Positions 18,011 through 26,785 are shown, counted from the stretch's first letter. The stretch: DNA of 64,000 bases from Rhodococcus sp. OK519 (GCF_003051005.1 NZ_QAOW01000001.1:124001-188000); one strand, 5' to 3'. Numbers and translations are program-made. The notes: a model not told the origin generated them from the letters alone.

Positions 18011-18059
18011 CTCCACTTAGGTCACCGTACGCCTAAGTGGAGGAGATATCTCCACTTGA
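18011..18059. promoter_or_regulatory. compound palindromic operator between the MFS gene and the TetR gene
   Basis: CTCCACTTAGG (18011-18021) and CCTAAGTGGAG (18032-18042) form a perfect 11-bp inverted repeat. A third half-site TCTCCACTT (18050-18058) pairs with AAGTGGAG (18035-18042) as a second overlapping palindrome. Spacing and location are those of a TetR-family operator controlling both divergent genes. Confidence 0.8.
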
Positions 18060-18122
18060 TTTTCTCGCACGGTGCGGTTTGTCTGGGTATGTCGCAATTT
18101 CTGGGATGGCAGAATGAAAATC

Positions 18123-18779
18123 GTGAGCACCGTCACAGGAGGTCGCCGGCTGCGCGCCGACGCCGAGCGCAATCGCCGCAAGATTCTCGACGCCGCCGCG
18201 GAACTCTTCGCGACCCGTGGCATCGACATCACGCTCGACGACGTCGCGCGGCACGCAAAGGTCGGTGTCGGCACCGTCTACCGCCGCTTCACCTGCAAAC
18301 AGGAACTTGTCGACGGCGTGTTCCAACAGCACATGGACGACCTGGCCGACAGCGCCACTGCCGCCCTCGAACGCGAGGATCCGTGGGAGGGGCTGGTCGA
18401 CTTCGTGGCCCTCACCTGCGAGAAGATGGCGCTCAACCGTGGCATGGCCGACGTCTTCTTCACCGGCGACGAGGGCCGCACGCAGGTCGCGTGCGCGCGT
18501 GAACGGGTGACGCCGGTCGTCGACGCGCTGATCACCCGGGCCCGGGACGCCGGCGCGCTGCGACCGGACGTCACCGTCAACGACCTCTTCGCCGTCAGCC
18601 GGATGGTCGAGTCCGTCATCGACTTCGTCCGGCCCGTCGCACCCGAGGCCTGGCGCCGATACCTCGCGTTGGTGCTCGACGGCCTGCGGGCGGAGGGTGC
18701 GGCGCGCACACCGCTGCCCGCGCCGTCGTTGACCGATGATCAGGTCGAGCAGGCCAAGGCGTCCTGCATTCGGCGGTAG
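18123..18779 (+). CDS. TetR-family transcriptional regulator of the divergent MFS exporter
   Basis: About 218 residues; GTG 18123 (VSTVTGGRRLRADAERN) is the likely start, ATG 18114 being three codons upstream. The HTH is canonical: RRKILDAAAELFATRGIDITLDDVARHAKVGVGTVYRRF. The C-terminal ligand domain is helical, as usual for the family. It sits divergent from an EmrB/QacA exporter across three operator half-sites, which indicates local repression relieved by a drug-like ligand. The ligand is unknown. Confidence 0.9.
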   Translation: MSTVTGGRRLRADAERNRRKILDAAAELFATRGIDITLDDVARHAKVGVGTVYRRFTCKQELVDGVFQQHMDDLADSATAALEREDPWEGLVDFVALTCEKMALNRGMADVFFTGDEGRTQVACARERVTPVVDALITRARDAGALRPDVTVNDLFAVSRMVESVIDFVRPVAPEAWRRYLALVLDGLRAEGAARTPLPAPSLTDDQVEQAKASCIRR

Positions 18780-18833
18780 TCCCTGGCCGGCGTGCCACGA
18801 TGGACTTCCCACTCCGCGACGCGAGGACTGCAC

Positions 18834-19586
18834 ATGACTGCGATCACCCAGAAGGCGAACGATCTGCTGGCACTGCACCAGCCGGGGAACCCTGTGATCC
18901 TCCCGACCGTGTGGGACGCATGGTCGGCCAACCTGGCCGCCGAAGCCGGTTTCGCGGCGCTGACCGTCGGTAGTCACCCGGTCGCCGACTCGGTGGGCCG
19001 GCCCGACAACGAGGGCATGACGTTCACGGAGCTGACGACGCGCGTCGCGCAGATCACTGCGGCGGTGGAGCTGCCGGTCTCCGTCGACATCGAGGCGGGC
19101 TACGGCCTGCAGCCGCAGCAGCTGATCGACGGTCTGGTCGAGGTCGGCGCGGTGGGCCTCAATATCGAGGACACCGTGCACAGCGAGGGCGGCCGGTTGC
19201 GCGAGGCGCAGGAACACGCGGACTTCGTCGGCGGCCTGCGCAGTGCCGCGGACGCGGTGGGCGTGCACGTGGTGGTCAATGCGCGCACCGACCTGTTCCT
19301 GAAGCAGGTCGGGGACGAGGCGGATCGAGTCGAGCGCGCCATTGCCCGGCTCACGCTGGCGGCCGAGGCCGGGGCCGACGTGCTGTACCCGGTCGGGTTC
19401 CACAGCGACGAGGTGTACCGGGAGCTCACGTCGGCACTGCCGTTGCCCGTCAACGCAATTGCCGATCCGGTGCGCGGCGGCAAGGCCGACTTCGCCGCCC
19501 TCGGCGTCGGCCGCGTCAGCTTCGGCCCGCTGCTGCAGGCTGCCCTGGCCGTGCGGGCGAACGAGCTTCTCGCCCGCTGGCAGTAG
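18834..19586 (+). CDS. isocitrate lyase / PEP mutase superfamily protein
   Basis: 250 residues, ATG 18834. TIM-barrel enzyme of the phosphoenolpyruvate mutase group: LPTVWDAWSANLAAEAGFAAL, VSVDIEAGYG (Mg-binding Asp/Glu), VGLNIEDTVH and VVNARTDLFL are conserved. The usual KxCG loop of true isocitrate lyase is not seen, so a different C-C or P-C lyase reaction is likely (oxaloacetate hydrolase and 2-methylisocitrate lyase are related). The TetR gene ends 54 bases upstream; co-regulation is possible but not shown. Confidence 0.82.
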   Translation: MTAITQKANDLLALHQPGNPVILPTVWDAWSANLAAEAGFAALTVGSHPVADSVGRPDNEGMTFTELTTRVAQITAAVELPVSVDIEAGYGLQPQQLIDGLVEVGAVGLNIEDTVHSEGGRLREAQEHADFVGGLRSAADAVGVHVVVNARTDLFLKQVGDEADRVERAIARLTLAAEAGADVLYPVGFHSDEVYRELTSALPLPVNAIADPVRGGKADFAALGVGRVSFGPLLQAALAVRANELLARWQ

Positions 19587-19598
19587 GGCGGCTACGCG

Positions 19599-21773
19599 TC
19601 AGCGGTTGTCGGCGTAGGCCTTGAGGTGTGCCACCTGGTCGGGATCGAGTGAGGGACGCACCTTGTCGCGTGCCGCGGCGACGTCGGCAGCCGTGACGTC
19701 GGCGGCGTCGACACTGCGCCGCATCGCCGCGAGCGCCGCCTCCCGGAGGACGGCGGAGCAGTCGGCCGCGGAGTAGCCGTCGAGATCCTGCGCCAGGGCG
19801 TCCAGATCGACGTCGTCGGCGAGCGGCACCGCCTTGCCCGACGTCCGCAGAATCTCCTTGCGCGCGTCCGCGTCCGGCGGCGGCACGAACACCAGGCGCT
19901 CGAGGCGTCCGGGCCGCAGCAGCGCGGGGTCGATCAGATCGGGGCGGTTGGTGGCGCCGAGCACGACGACGTCACGCAGCGGTTCGACGCCGTCGAGTTC
20001 GGTCAGCAGTGCGGCGACGACACGATCGGAGACGCCGGAGTCGGAACTCTGGCCGCGGCGCGGGGCGAGGGCGTCCACCTCGTCGAGGAAGATCAGCGAC
20101 GGCGCCGAGTCGCGGGCCCGCTGGAACAGCTCGCGCACCGCCTTCTCGGAGGCGCCCACCCACTTGTCCATCAGCTCCGCACCCTTGACGGCATGCACGC
20201 TGAGCTGACCCGAACTGGCCAGTGCTCGAACGAGATACGTCTTTCCGCAGCCGGGAGGCCCGTACAGCAGGACGCCGCGCGGCGGGTCGACACCCAGGCG
20301 CGCAAACGAGTCCGGGTGCTGCAGCGGCCACAGCACCGCCTCGGTGAGCGCCTGCTTGGTCTCGACCATGTCGCCGACGTCGTCGAGGGTGACGCTGCCG
20401 ATCGCGAGTTCCTCGGTGCCCGAACGTGACAGCGGACGGATCACGTCGAGCGCGCCCACCAGGTCCTCCTGGGTCAGCCGTGGTTCCGACTTGGCGCTGC
20501 TTGCGCGGGACGCCGCCCGTAGCGCGGCCTCGCGGCACAACGCGGCGAGGTCTGCGACTACGAATCCCGGCGTCCGCGACGCGATCGCGGAGAGGTCGAG
20601 GTCGGCGGTGGGCACCTTGCGGAGCAGTAGTTCGAGCAACTGTCGGCGGCCTGTGCCGTCGGGCAGCGACAGCGACAGTTCCCGGTCGCACAGGTCCTGG
20701 GCACGCAGACGGTCGTCGAGACCCTCCGGGTGCGCGGTGGTCGCGACGAACGCCACCGACTCGGTGTCCACGGCGCGGCGCAACTGGTCGAGGATCAGCG
20801 TCGAGACGGGTTCGCGGACGGCGGGCAGCAGCGCGTCGATGTCGGTGACGAGCAGGACCCCACCGGAACGCACGGCGTCCACCGCGGCGGTGACCCGCTC
20901 GAGTCGTGACTGTGCTTCGGACGCACCGACCCCCGGCCCGTCGAGTTCGACGACGCGGCGCTTGGCGAGCACCGAGCGGGCCAGCATCGACTTGCCGACG
21001 CCGGCAGGTCCGGTGATCACTACACCGAGATGCGGTGAGGCGCCGAGCTTCTGGAGCAGTTCGGGTTCGTCGAGGGCCAGGGTGAGCCACTCCGCGAGCT
21101 TCGCGGCCGGCGCCTGGGCGCCGACCAGGTCCTCGACGGGCACGACGTCGGCGGTGTGGGGCTCGGTCACGGCCGCAACGGGTGTGGTGGGGGTGGGCCG
21201 GGCGTTCGGCACACCCGGCCCCCAGCCCACCGCCGAATTGGGTTGCACGCTCACCGGGCCGCCCGACGGGTCGACGCCGGTGACGGTGAGCAACTCCGAT
21301 GTCCACTGGACGCCGAAGGTGCGCGAGAGCGCCTGGGTCGCCGGCGTGGTGCTGGTGCCGGGTCCCAGGTCGCGCGGTAGCAGGGACACCGCGTCGCCCA
21401 CGGTGAGGACCTTGCCGAGCAGCGCCTGCCGCAGTGTGGTGTCCGAGATGGACTGCTGCGCCATCGCCGAGCCGCTCACCGTGACCGACCGGGCGCCGTG
21501 CACGGTGACAGGCGCCACCACCACGGTCGCGTTCTCGCGCAGTCCGACGTTGGAGAGGGTGACGTCGTCGAGCAGCGCGGTGCCCGTCGGCGTGCCGGCG
21601 GGTGCGATGCCCGCGACGGCGGCGGTGCGGCGGGCACCGATCAGCGCGATCGCGTCCCACTCGCGCAGTCCGAGCGCGGCGAGCGCCTCGGGGTGCAGGC
21701 GCACCACTCCGCGCCGGGCGTCCGCCGCGGACGTATTGAGCCGGACCGTGAGCGTCAGTTCGGGAGAGGTCAC
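19599..21773 (-). CDS. CDC48/VCP-like double AAA ATPase (Rv0435c homologue)
   Basis: 724 residues from GTG 21773 (VTSPELTLTVRL). Further upstream the frame runs through intergenic repeats and should not be included. Domains: a CDC48-N-like double-psi barrel (1-90), a linker, AAA D1 with Walker A GPAGVGKSML, and D2 with LYGPPGCGKTYLV, Walker B LIFLDEVDALAPRRG and arginine finger region LLRPGRLERLVF. The D1 Walker B reads LLVTDIDALLP, so the canonical Asp-Glu pair is altered to Thr-Asp and D1 may bind but not hydrolyse ATP. Likely a protein unfoldase/remodeller. Confidence 0.9.
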   Translation of the reverse strand: MTSPELTLTVRLNTSAADARRGVVRLHPEALAALGLREWDAIALIGARRTAAVAGIAPAGTPTGTALLDDVTLSNVGLRENATVVVAPVTVHGARSVTVSGSAMAQQSISDTTLRQALLGKVLTVGDAVSLLPRDLGPGTSTTPATQALSRTFGVQWTSELLTVTGVDPSGGPVSVQPNSAVGWGPGVPNARPTPTTPVAAVTEPHTADVVPVEDLVGAQAPAAKLAEWLTLALDEPELLQKLGASPHLGVVITGPAGVGKSMLARSVLAKRRVVELDGPGVGASEAQSRLERVTAAVDAVRSGGVLLVTDIDALLPAVREPVSTLILDQLRRAVDTESVAFVATTAHPEGLDDRLRAQDLCDRELSLSLPDGTGRRQLLELLLRKVPTADLDLSAIASRTPGFVVADLAALCREAALRAASRASSAKSEPRLTQEDLVGALDVIRPLSRSGTEELAIGSVTLDDVGDMVETKQALTEAVLWPLQHPDSFARLGVDPPRGVLLYGPPGCGKTYLVRALASSGQLSVHAVKGAELMDKWVGASEKAVRELFQRARDSAPSLIFLDEVDALAPRRGQSSDSGVSDRVVAALLTELDGVEPLRDVVVLGATNRPDLIDPALLRPGRLERLVFVPPPDADARKEILRTSGKAVPLADDVDLDALAQDLDGYSAADCSAVLREAALAAMRRSVDAADVTAADVAAARDKVRPSLDPDQVAHLKAYADNR

Positions 21774-21814
21774 GTCAGCCAGCCTAGTGATCGGCGTCCG
21801 CGCCCCGCCGCCCC

Positions 21815-21918
21815 CGCGTTTTGCGCACTTGTCGCGGAACCGCGCCCCCTCTCCCCGCGTTTTGCGCACTTATCGCGCCCAGAGGGCCCCGGCCGTCGCG
21901 ATAAGTGCGCAAAACGCG
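21815..21918. repeat. three copies of the 22-bp repeat, two as a perfect inverted pair
   Basis: Copies at 21815-21836, 21856-21877 and 21897-21918. The last two form perfect 22-bp arms around a 19-base loop. Core AAGTGCGCAAAACGCG flanked by CGCG and a variable dinucleotide. They lie between the divergent AAA ATPase and DUF559 genes. Confidence 0.9.
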
Positions 21919-22009
21919 AGGGGCGGGGCTGTGGAAAACGTGCGGGGCTGTGGACAACTCGGCGTTCGGAGGGGTACTCGGTCGGGGTGGTAGGGCACCG
22001 TGACGGGGC

Positions 22010-22897
22010 ATGAGGATGAGGAGACCCGAACTGCCCGAGGTGTTCGTCGGACGGGATGCGGTACGCGAGGGGGTGCTGACGGCGTCGGACCTGCGGGGCC
22101 CGCGAGTCCGCCGGCTGTATCGCGGCGTGTACTGCCCTACCGGGGTGCGCGTCAGCCACGAATTGCGGTGCAGAGCGGCCGCCCTCACCGGCGAGGGCGC
22201 GCTGGTGCTCACCGGCAGATCGGCGGCGGTGGTGCGGGGCGTCGAACTGGCGTCGGCGTCGGACCCGGTGGAGGTGATTGCGCTCCCCGGCTGTCGGGTC
22301 AATCGGCGTCCCGGCTTGAACGTCCGACGCGTCGCGATCGACGCCGGCGACCACGAGCCGTGGGAGACCATCTCGATCGCGCGCCCCGAACGGATGGCGT
22401 TCGACGTGTTGTCCACCGGACCGCTGATTCGCGCGGTCGCCGACGGCGACCGGGTCCTGCGGGCGAAGCTGACGACCGAGACACGCATGGCGTCGTACCT
22501 CGAAGGCCGTCACGACCATGGAATCGTGCGAGCGCGGGAGGCGTTGGCGTTGTGCGATCCGCGTGCGGAATCGCCGCCGGAGTCCGAACTGCGCGTGCGC
22601 ATGCATTTCGCGGACCTGCATCCGGAGCCGCAACTGCACATCTACGCGGACGGGGAGTTCGTGGCGCGCGTGGACTTCGCGTTCGAGGAGGAACGCCTGG
22701 TCGTCGAGTACGACGGCGAGTGGCACGGACGGCGCTCGGCGCTCGCCCGCGACCGGGTTCGGCAGAACGCGCTCCGGAAGGCCGGCTGGCAGATCCACTT
22801 CGTCACCAAGGAGATGATGGTGAATCCGAATGCCGTGATCGACGAGATCTACGGTGCGGTCCTGCGGGCCCGGAGCGCCCGCCCCCGACACCTCTGA
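22010..22897 (+). CDS. DUF559-type (PD-(D/E)XK, Vsr-like) nuclease-fold protein
   Basis: 295 residues. The N-terminal 190 residues resemble the AbiEi/winged-helix-like part of many actinobacterial DUF559 proteins (REGVLTASDLRGPRVRRLYRGVY, ALVLTGRSAAVVRGVEL). The C-terminal domain has the nuclease core VARVDFAFEEERLVVEYDGEWHG with Asp, Glu and Asp positions, then RDRVRQNALRKAGWQIHFVT. The fold suggests DNA cleavage but a role has not been established. It is bounded on both sides by copies of the 22-bp repeat. Confidence 0.78.
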   Translation: MRMRRPELPEVFVGRDAVREGVLTASDLRGPRVRRLYRGVYCPTGVRVSHELRCRAAALTGEGALVLTGRSAAVVRGVELASASDPVEVIALPGCRVNRRPGLNVRRVAIDAGDHEPWETISIARPERMAFDVLSTGPLIRAVADGDRVLRAKLTTETRMASYLEGRHDHGIVRAREALALCDPRAESPPESELRVRMHFADLHPEPQLHIYADGEFVARVDFAFEEERLVVEYDGEWHGRRSALARDRVRQNALRKAGWQIHFVTKEMMVNPNAVIDEIYGAVLRARSARPRHL

Positions 22898-22902
22898 CCC
22901 GC

Positions 22903-23006
22903 CGCGTCAAGTGCGCAAAACGCGAAAACCCGGCCCCACACCCCGCGTTAAGTGCGCAAAACGCGGGGAGGGGGCCGGGATTCGCGCGACAAGTGCGCAA
23001 AACGCG
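22903..23006. repeat. three direct copies of the 22-bp repeat
   Basis: Copies at 22903-22924, 22944-22965 and 22985-23006, all in the same orientation and spaced 41 bases start-to-start. They fill the gap between the convergent DUF559 and pssA genes. The spacer sequences differ and are GC-rich. Confidence 0.9.
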
Positions 23007-23011
23007 GGAAG

Positions 23012-23848
23012 TCAGCGCGGGCGGCGCAGACCCAAGCGGGCGGCGGACCGGCGGTTGTCGGGGGAGCGGCGGATGGCGCGACGCTCGGACGGCTTGAAGT
23101 CCCATGTCTCGGGGCGGGCGGCGACCCAGCGCTGCGAGCGGATCGCGAAGGGGATGTGCGCGAGGTACGCGCCGACGAGAACCATCAGCAGGATGTACGG
23201 GTACGTGACGAGCGCCGCGGCGCCGAGCGCGACGAGCACCAGCAGTGCGGCGGCCATGTGGCCGGGCACGGACACGGACTTCATTGCGAGGGTGGGGATG
23301 CGGCTGACGATGAGCGCCGCCGACAGCAGCGTCCACACCGTGACGACGCCGATCGACGACCACCAGCCGTCACCCCACTGGATGTAGACGGCGATGGGCG
23401 TGAGCGCGATGAGGGCGCCGGCCGGTGCGGGCACGCCGACGAAGAAGTCCTTCGTGTAGGCGGGCTCGGTGTCGTCGTCGAGCAGGGTGTTGAACCGCGC
23501 CAGCCGCAGCACGATGCTGACGGCGTAGAGCAGCGCGATGATCCAGCCGAAGTTGTTGCCGTCGAGCAGCGTCACGTACAGCACGAGCGCGGGCGCGACG
23601 CCGAACGAGATGGCGTCGGCCAGCGAGTCGAGTTCGGCGCCGAGCTTGCTGGTGGCGTCGAGCATGCGGGCGATGCGGCCGTCGAGCGAGTCGAGGACGG
23701 CGGCCGCACCGATCATCGCGAGCGCGGTCCCCAGTTCACCGTCGAGCGCGAACTTGACCGCCGACAGCCCGCTGCACAACGCGAGAATCGTGATCATGCT
23801 CGGCAGTAGCCGGACCGCGTTCCGTCCGCTGGGGCGGGGCGGTCTCAC
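23012..23848 (-). CDS. pssA: CDP-diacylglycerol-serine O-phosphatidyltransferase
   Basis: 278 residues from GTG 23848, which overlaps the psd stop codon by 4 bases (GTGA). It makes phosphatidylserine from CDP-diacylglycerol and serine. The CDP-alcohol phosphotransferase signature is complete: [11 protein letters not shown], then GAELDSLAD (DxxDGxxARx8Gx3Dx3D). About eight membrane helices follow ([20 protein letters not shown] and others). With psd it is the two-step route to phosphatidylethanolamine; the order psd-pssA matches Rv0437c-Rv0436c. Confidence 0.93.
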   Translation of the reverse strand: MRPPRPSGRNAVRLLPSMITILALCSGLSAVKFALDGELGTALAMIGAAAVLDSLDGRIARMLDATSKLGAELDSLADAISFGVAPALVLYVTLLDGNNFGWIIALLYAVSIVLRLARFNTLLDDDTEPAYTKDFFVGVPAPAGALIALTPIAVYIQWGDGWWSSIGVVTVWTLLSAALIVSRIPTLAMKSVSVPGHMAAALLVLVALGAAALVTYPYILLMVLVGAYLAHIPFAIRSQRWVAARPETWDFKPSERRAIRRSPDNRRSAARLGLRRPR

Positions 23849-24558
23849 GACAGCTGCGCGAGGACGGTCTCGGCGCCCACGGTGCGCTGGCCACGCTCGA
23901 CGAGCAGCGCAGTTCCTGCGGGAAAGTAGGTATCGACGCGGGAGCCGAACCGGATGAGTCCGTACGTGTCGCCGATGGTGAGCTTGTCGCCCTCCTTGGC
24001 CTCGCACACGATGCGACGGGCCAGCAGGCCGGCGATCTGCACGACGGCGATGTCGCGGCCGTCGGCGGTCTCGATCAGCATGCTGTTGCGTTCGTTGACC
24101 TCGCTGGCGTCGGCCAGGTCGGCGGACAGGAACTGGCCGGGCTGGTGCACCACCTTCTTCACCAGTCCGGCGACGGGCGTGCGCTGGACGTGCACGTCGA
24201 GCACCGACAGGAAGATGCTCACGCGCGGCAGCGGCTCGCTGCCCATTCCGAGTTCGGCGGGCGGGACGGCGGAGTCGACGAGCGCGACCTCACCGTCGGC
24301 CGGCGCCACGACGACGCCCGGACGGTTCGGCGGAACCCGGTGCGGATGCCGGAAGAACGTGGCGCACGCGGCCGCGGATGCGAGCCCGGCGCGACGCACC
24401 CACTTGCGGTTGCGTCCCACCGCGGCGACCGCGAGGGGTGCCAGCACGAACGGCAGACCGGCCGGATGCAGCGGCGGGACAGCCGCCTTGACGAGGCCGA
24501 TGACGTGGCCGACGCCGGTGGGCTGGGGGGTGCCAGGGGGTGTCGGTCGACGTGCCAC
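23845..24558 (-). CDS. psd: phosphatidylserine decarboxylase proenzyme
   Basis: 237 residues, the short PSD type. Decarboxylates phosphatidylserine to phosphatidylethanolamine. Self-cleavage site is in [17 protein letters not shown]: the G-S pair yields the pyruvoyl group on the new alpha chain. An N-terminal hydrophobic segment ([21 protein letters not shown]) can anchor it. [15 protein letters not shown] and [21 protein letters not shown] are typical. Upstream the moeA2 and SDR genes found in M. tuberculosis are missing; an SRPBCC gene lies there. Confidence 0.93.
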   Translation of the reverse strand: MARRPTPPGTPQPTGVGHVIGLVKAAVPPLHPAGLPFVLAPLAVAAVGRNRKWVRRAGLASAAACATFFRHPHRVPPNRPGVVVAPADGEVALVDSAVPPAELGMGSEPLPRVSIFLSVLDVHVQRTPVAGLVKKVVHQPGQFLSADLADASEVNERNSMLIETADGRDIAVVQIAGLLARRIVCEAKEGDKLTIGDTYGLIRFGSRVDTYFPAGTALLVERGQRTVGAETVLAQLS

Positions 24559-24652
24559 GAGCTCCTCTTACCTGTTCGGGTGTGACGGCGGCGAATGCCG
24601 CTCGTGCTGACTCAGGTTACGTGACCACCGAGAACCGGTGGGTCGCCATGTG

Positions 24653-25120
24653 CTACCGAGAGCCGACGGCGAGAGCTTCGGCCTCGTTCTTGATGCGGGC
24701 GAGGGTGGCGTTCATGCCGACGACCATGTCGGCCTCGAACGCGTCGGCGCCGCCGAGAACGGTCTTGATCAGGAACTGCGACACCTTGCTGGTGCCGGTG
24801 GGGGCCTCACGACGCTCGACGACGCGGGTGCCGGTCTCGGTGGCCTCGAGGGTGTACGACCAGACGGTGCGGTTCTCGTTGACGCGGAACGCGATGGCCT
24901 TGTTCGGCTCGAAGCGGACGACCTTCGACGTCGTCGGCCACACCAGGAAGCCCTTGCGGTTGATGTTGAACGTCTTGGTGCCCTCGCGGACCTCACCGGA
25001 CACGCGCATCTTGCGGCACTGCGGGCTCCACTCGCCCATCCGCTCGAGGTCGGACACGATGGCCCACACGTCCTGGGGGGTGGCGGCGACATCGATGGTG
25101 GCTTCGAGAGTGTTCGTCAC
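24653..25120 (-). CDS. SRPBCC-family (polyketide cyclase/START-like) protein
   Basis: 155 residues with the START/Bet v1 pattern: ATIDVAATPQDVWAIVSDLERMGEWSP at the N-terminus, a middle of antiparallel strands (RKGFLVWPTTSKVVRFEPNKAIAF, TVWSYTLEATETGTRVVERRE) and a long C-terminal helix (MVVGMNATLARIKNEAEAL). Such proteins bind a hydrophobic ligand in a cavity; some are cyclases or lipid carriers. Position beside phospholipid synthesis genes suggests but does not prove a lipid ligand. Confidence 0.8.
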   Translation of the reverse strand: MTNTLEATIDVAATPQDVWAIVSDLERMGEWSPQCRKMRVSGEVREGTKTFNINRKGFLVWPTTSKVVRFEPNKAIAFRVNENRTVWSYTLEATETGTRVVERREAPTGTSKVSQFLIKTVLGGADAFEADMVVGMNATLARIKNEAEALAVGSR

Positions 25121-25265
25121 GGTCGGCTCTCCGGTTTCGGATTAGGTGGTACAGGAGGTCACGCGTACACGGGTGATCGTAGCGTCCACTGTGCGACGGG
25201 TCACTCCTCCGGCGGATTGCCGCGGTCGGCGGCACGGACCGGTCGCGCTCGTTACCCTCGAATCC

Positions 25266-26045
25266 ATGAGCCGGGTCGAGGGCGTTCTGTTCGACATCGA
25301 CGGCGTGCTGGTCACGTCGTGGCGTCCGGTGCCGGGGGCCGTCGAGGCGCTCGCGCAGGTGCGTCGTCGCGGTGGCCCGCGTGCCTTTCTCACCAATACG
25401 ACGTCCAAGACGTGCGGGGAGATCGCGGCCGCACTCGACGCCGCCGGGTTCGACGTCCGGCCCGAGGAGATCGTCACGGCCGTCCGGCTCACCGCCGAGT
25501 ACCTGCGGTCGACGTATCCGGGCGCGCGGTTGATGCTGCTCAATCACGGCGACATCCGGGCCGATCTGGAGGGCTTCGAGTTCGACGACGAGCACCCCGA
25601 TGTGATCGTGCTGGGCGGTGCCGGCGAGGAGTTCACGCACGCGGCGCTGAGCCGGGTGCTGGACCTGATGGTCTCGGGGGTGCCGGTGGTCGCGATGCAC
25701 CGGGCGCTGACGTGGTCGGAGTCGGACGGGCTGCGGCTGGACACCGGCGGCTACCTGCCCGGGCTGGAGGAGGCGTCGGGGTCGCGCGTGGTCGCGGTCG
25801 GCAAGCCGTCGCTCGCGGGGTTCCTCACGGCCGCGGAGTTGATGGGCAGCGATCCGGCGGCGACGGTGATGGTGGGTGACGACTTCGGCAGTGACGTGCT
25901 CCCCGCACAGCGGGTGGGCATGACGGGAGTATTGGTGCGGACCGGAAAATTCCGTCAGCCGATTCTCGATCTGGCGGTGGATCGGCCCGATCACATCCTC
26001 GACTCGGTCGCCGATCTACCTGCCCTCCTGAACCGGTTGGGGTGA
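25266..26045 (+). CDS. HAD-superfamily subfamily IIA phosphatase (NagD/PGP-like)
   Basis: 259 residues from ATG 25266. Motif I is VLFDIDGVLVTSW (nucleophile and acid/base Asp), motif II FLTNTTSKT, motif III GKPSL, motif IV VMVGDDFGSDVLPAQRVGMTGVLV. Cap insertion is of the IIA type. Hydrolyses a phosphate monoester; family members range from 4-nitrophenylphosphatase to phospholysine phosphatase (LHPP-like), which the overall pattern resembles. The gene is monocistronic and divergent from the SRPBCC gene. Confidence 0.85.
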   Translation: MSRVEGVLFDIDGVLVTSWRPVPGAVEALAQVRRRGGPRAFLTNTTSKTCGEIAAALDAAGFDVRPEEIVTAVRLTAEYLRSTYPGARLMLLNHGDIRADLEGFEFDDEHPDVIVLGGAGEEFTHAALSRVLDLMVSGVPVVAMHRALTWSESDGLRLDTGGYLPGLEEASGSRVVAVGKPSLAGFLTAAELMGSDPAATVMVGDDFGSDVLPAQRVGMTGVLVRTGKFRQPILDLAVDRPDHILDSVADLPALLNRLG

Positions 26046-26155
26046 CGCGCCGACCTACTTCGGCCCGCTATCGAAATCCCGGGCATACCCGGCCCGGACG
26101 GGTACTGTCGCGAGCAGCTCAGCTCTCTGCCTTTCCCGCTCGTGAAGGAGTCTGC

Positions 26156-26677
26156 ATGTCGACCATTTCCCGCTTCGGTGCGATCTCGAACCTCGGTCGA
26201 CGGATGACTCGGACGGCCGCGGCCGCTGTCGCGGGAATCGGTCTGGCAGCAGGTATTTCGTTGATCGGTGCGGGTTCCGCGTCGGCTGCGCCCGTCGTGT
26301 GCACGTCGCCGGCGTCGCCCAACGACATCCAGATCTCCGAGTACGCGAGCTGCGGCGCGCAGGCGTTCGAGCAGGGTGTCGCCCGCTCCGCCGCGATGGA
26401 CAGTGGCACGGCCGTCTCGGTGGCCCAGGGCCTCGGTTCGTCGAACAGCCTCGCGACCGGATTCGGCACCGCACTGAGCGCGTCGCGCGGCAACGGTCAG
26501 TCGCTCGCCCTCGCGATCGGCGGCGGTATTGCGCACTCGTGGGCCGACGACGGTTATGCCACGTTCGCGATCGCGGGCTGGGGTTCGGGCGCGACGGCCG
26601 AGCAGGGCGGCGTCAACTGCATGGGCCCGCTGTCGTTCGCGTGGAATCTCAAGACCGGTCAGACCTGCCTCGGCTAG
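26156..26677 (+). CDS. secreted protein of unknown function (173 aa)
   Basis: AAGGAG at 26145-26150 precedes ATG 26156. The first 42 or so residues form a long signal peptide (basic RRMTRTA, then AAAAVAGIGLAAGISLIGAG, cleavage SASA-AP). The mature protein is Gly/Ala/Ser-rich with alternating short repeats (SVAQGLGSSNSLATGFGTAL, SLALAIGGGIAHSW) and three Cys (VVCTS, ASCGA, NCMG) plus TCLG at the end. No lipobox. It lies directly upstream of the groEL2 regulatory region. No family recognised. Confidence 0.75.
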   Translation: MSTISRFGAISNLGRRMTRTAAAAVAGIGLAAGISLIGAGSASAAPVVCTSPASPNDIQISEYASCGAQAFEQGVARSAAMDSGTAVSVAQGLGSSNSLATGFGTALSASRGNGQSLALAIGGGIAHSWADDGYATFAIAGWGSGATAEQGGVNCMGPLSFAWNLKTGQTCLG

Positions 26678-26724
26678 GAGTCGGACGGCACCTGTTCGCC
26701 CTCGGCGGAGACCTCTTCGCAACG

Positions 26725-26750
26725 TTGCACTCGCCCTTCTCGAGTGCTAA
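26725..26750 (+). promoter_or_regulatory. CIRCE operator 1 upstream of groEL2
   Basis: TTGCACTC (26725-26732), 9-base spacer, GAGTGCTAA (26742-26750): the HrcA-binding CIRCE consensus with one loss in the left arm. Confidence 0.9.
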
Positions 26751-26758
26751 AAAGGCAC

Positions 26759-26785
26759 TTGGCACTCGCGACACGTGAGTGCCAG
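26759..26785 (+). promoter_or_regulatory. CIRCE operator 2 upstream of groEL2
   Basis: TTGGCACTC (26759-26767), 9-base spacer, GAGTGCCAG (26777-26785). It keeps the GCACTC-N9-GAGTGC core, 8 bases after the first CIRCE, giving two HrcA sites in tandem. Confidence 0.88.

Noticed and set aside
18834..19586. Call as true isocitrate lyase or methylisocitrate lyase
   Set aside because: The KKCGH loop is not seen and the protein is only 250 residues, so only the superfamily is named.
21774..21869. N-terminal extension of the AAA ATPase frame
   Set aside because: The extra 32 codons read through copies of the 22-bp repeat; GTG 21773 gives the normal protein start.
22903..23006. Possible CRISPR array (three direct repeats, 41-base period)
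   Set aside because: Only three units with 19-base GC-rich spacers, the same unit occurs inverted elsewhere, and no cas genes are present.
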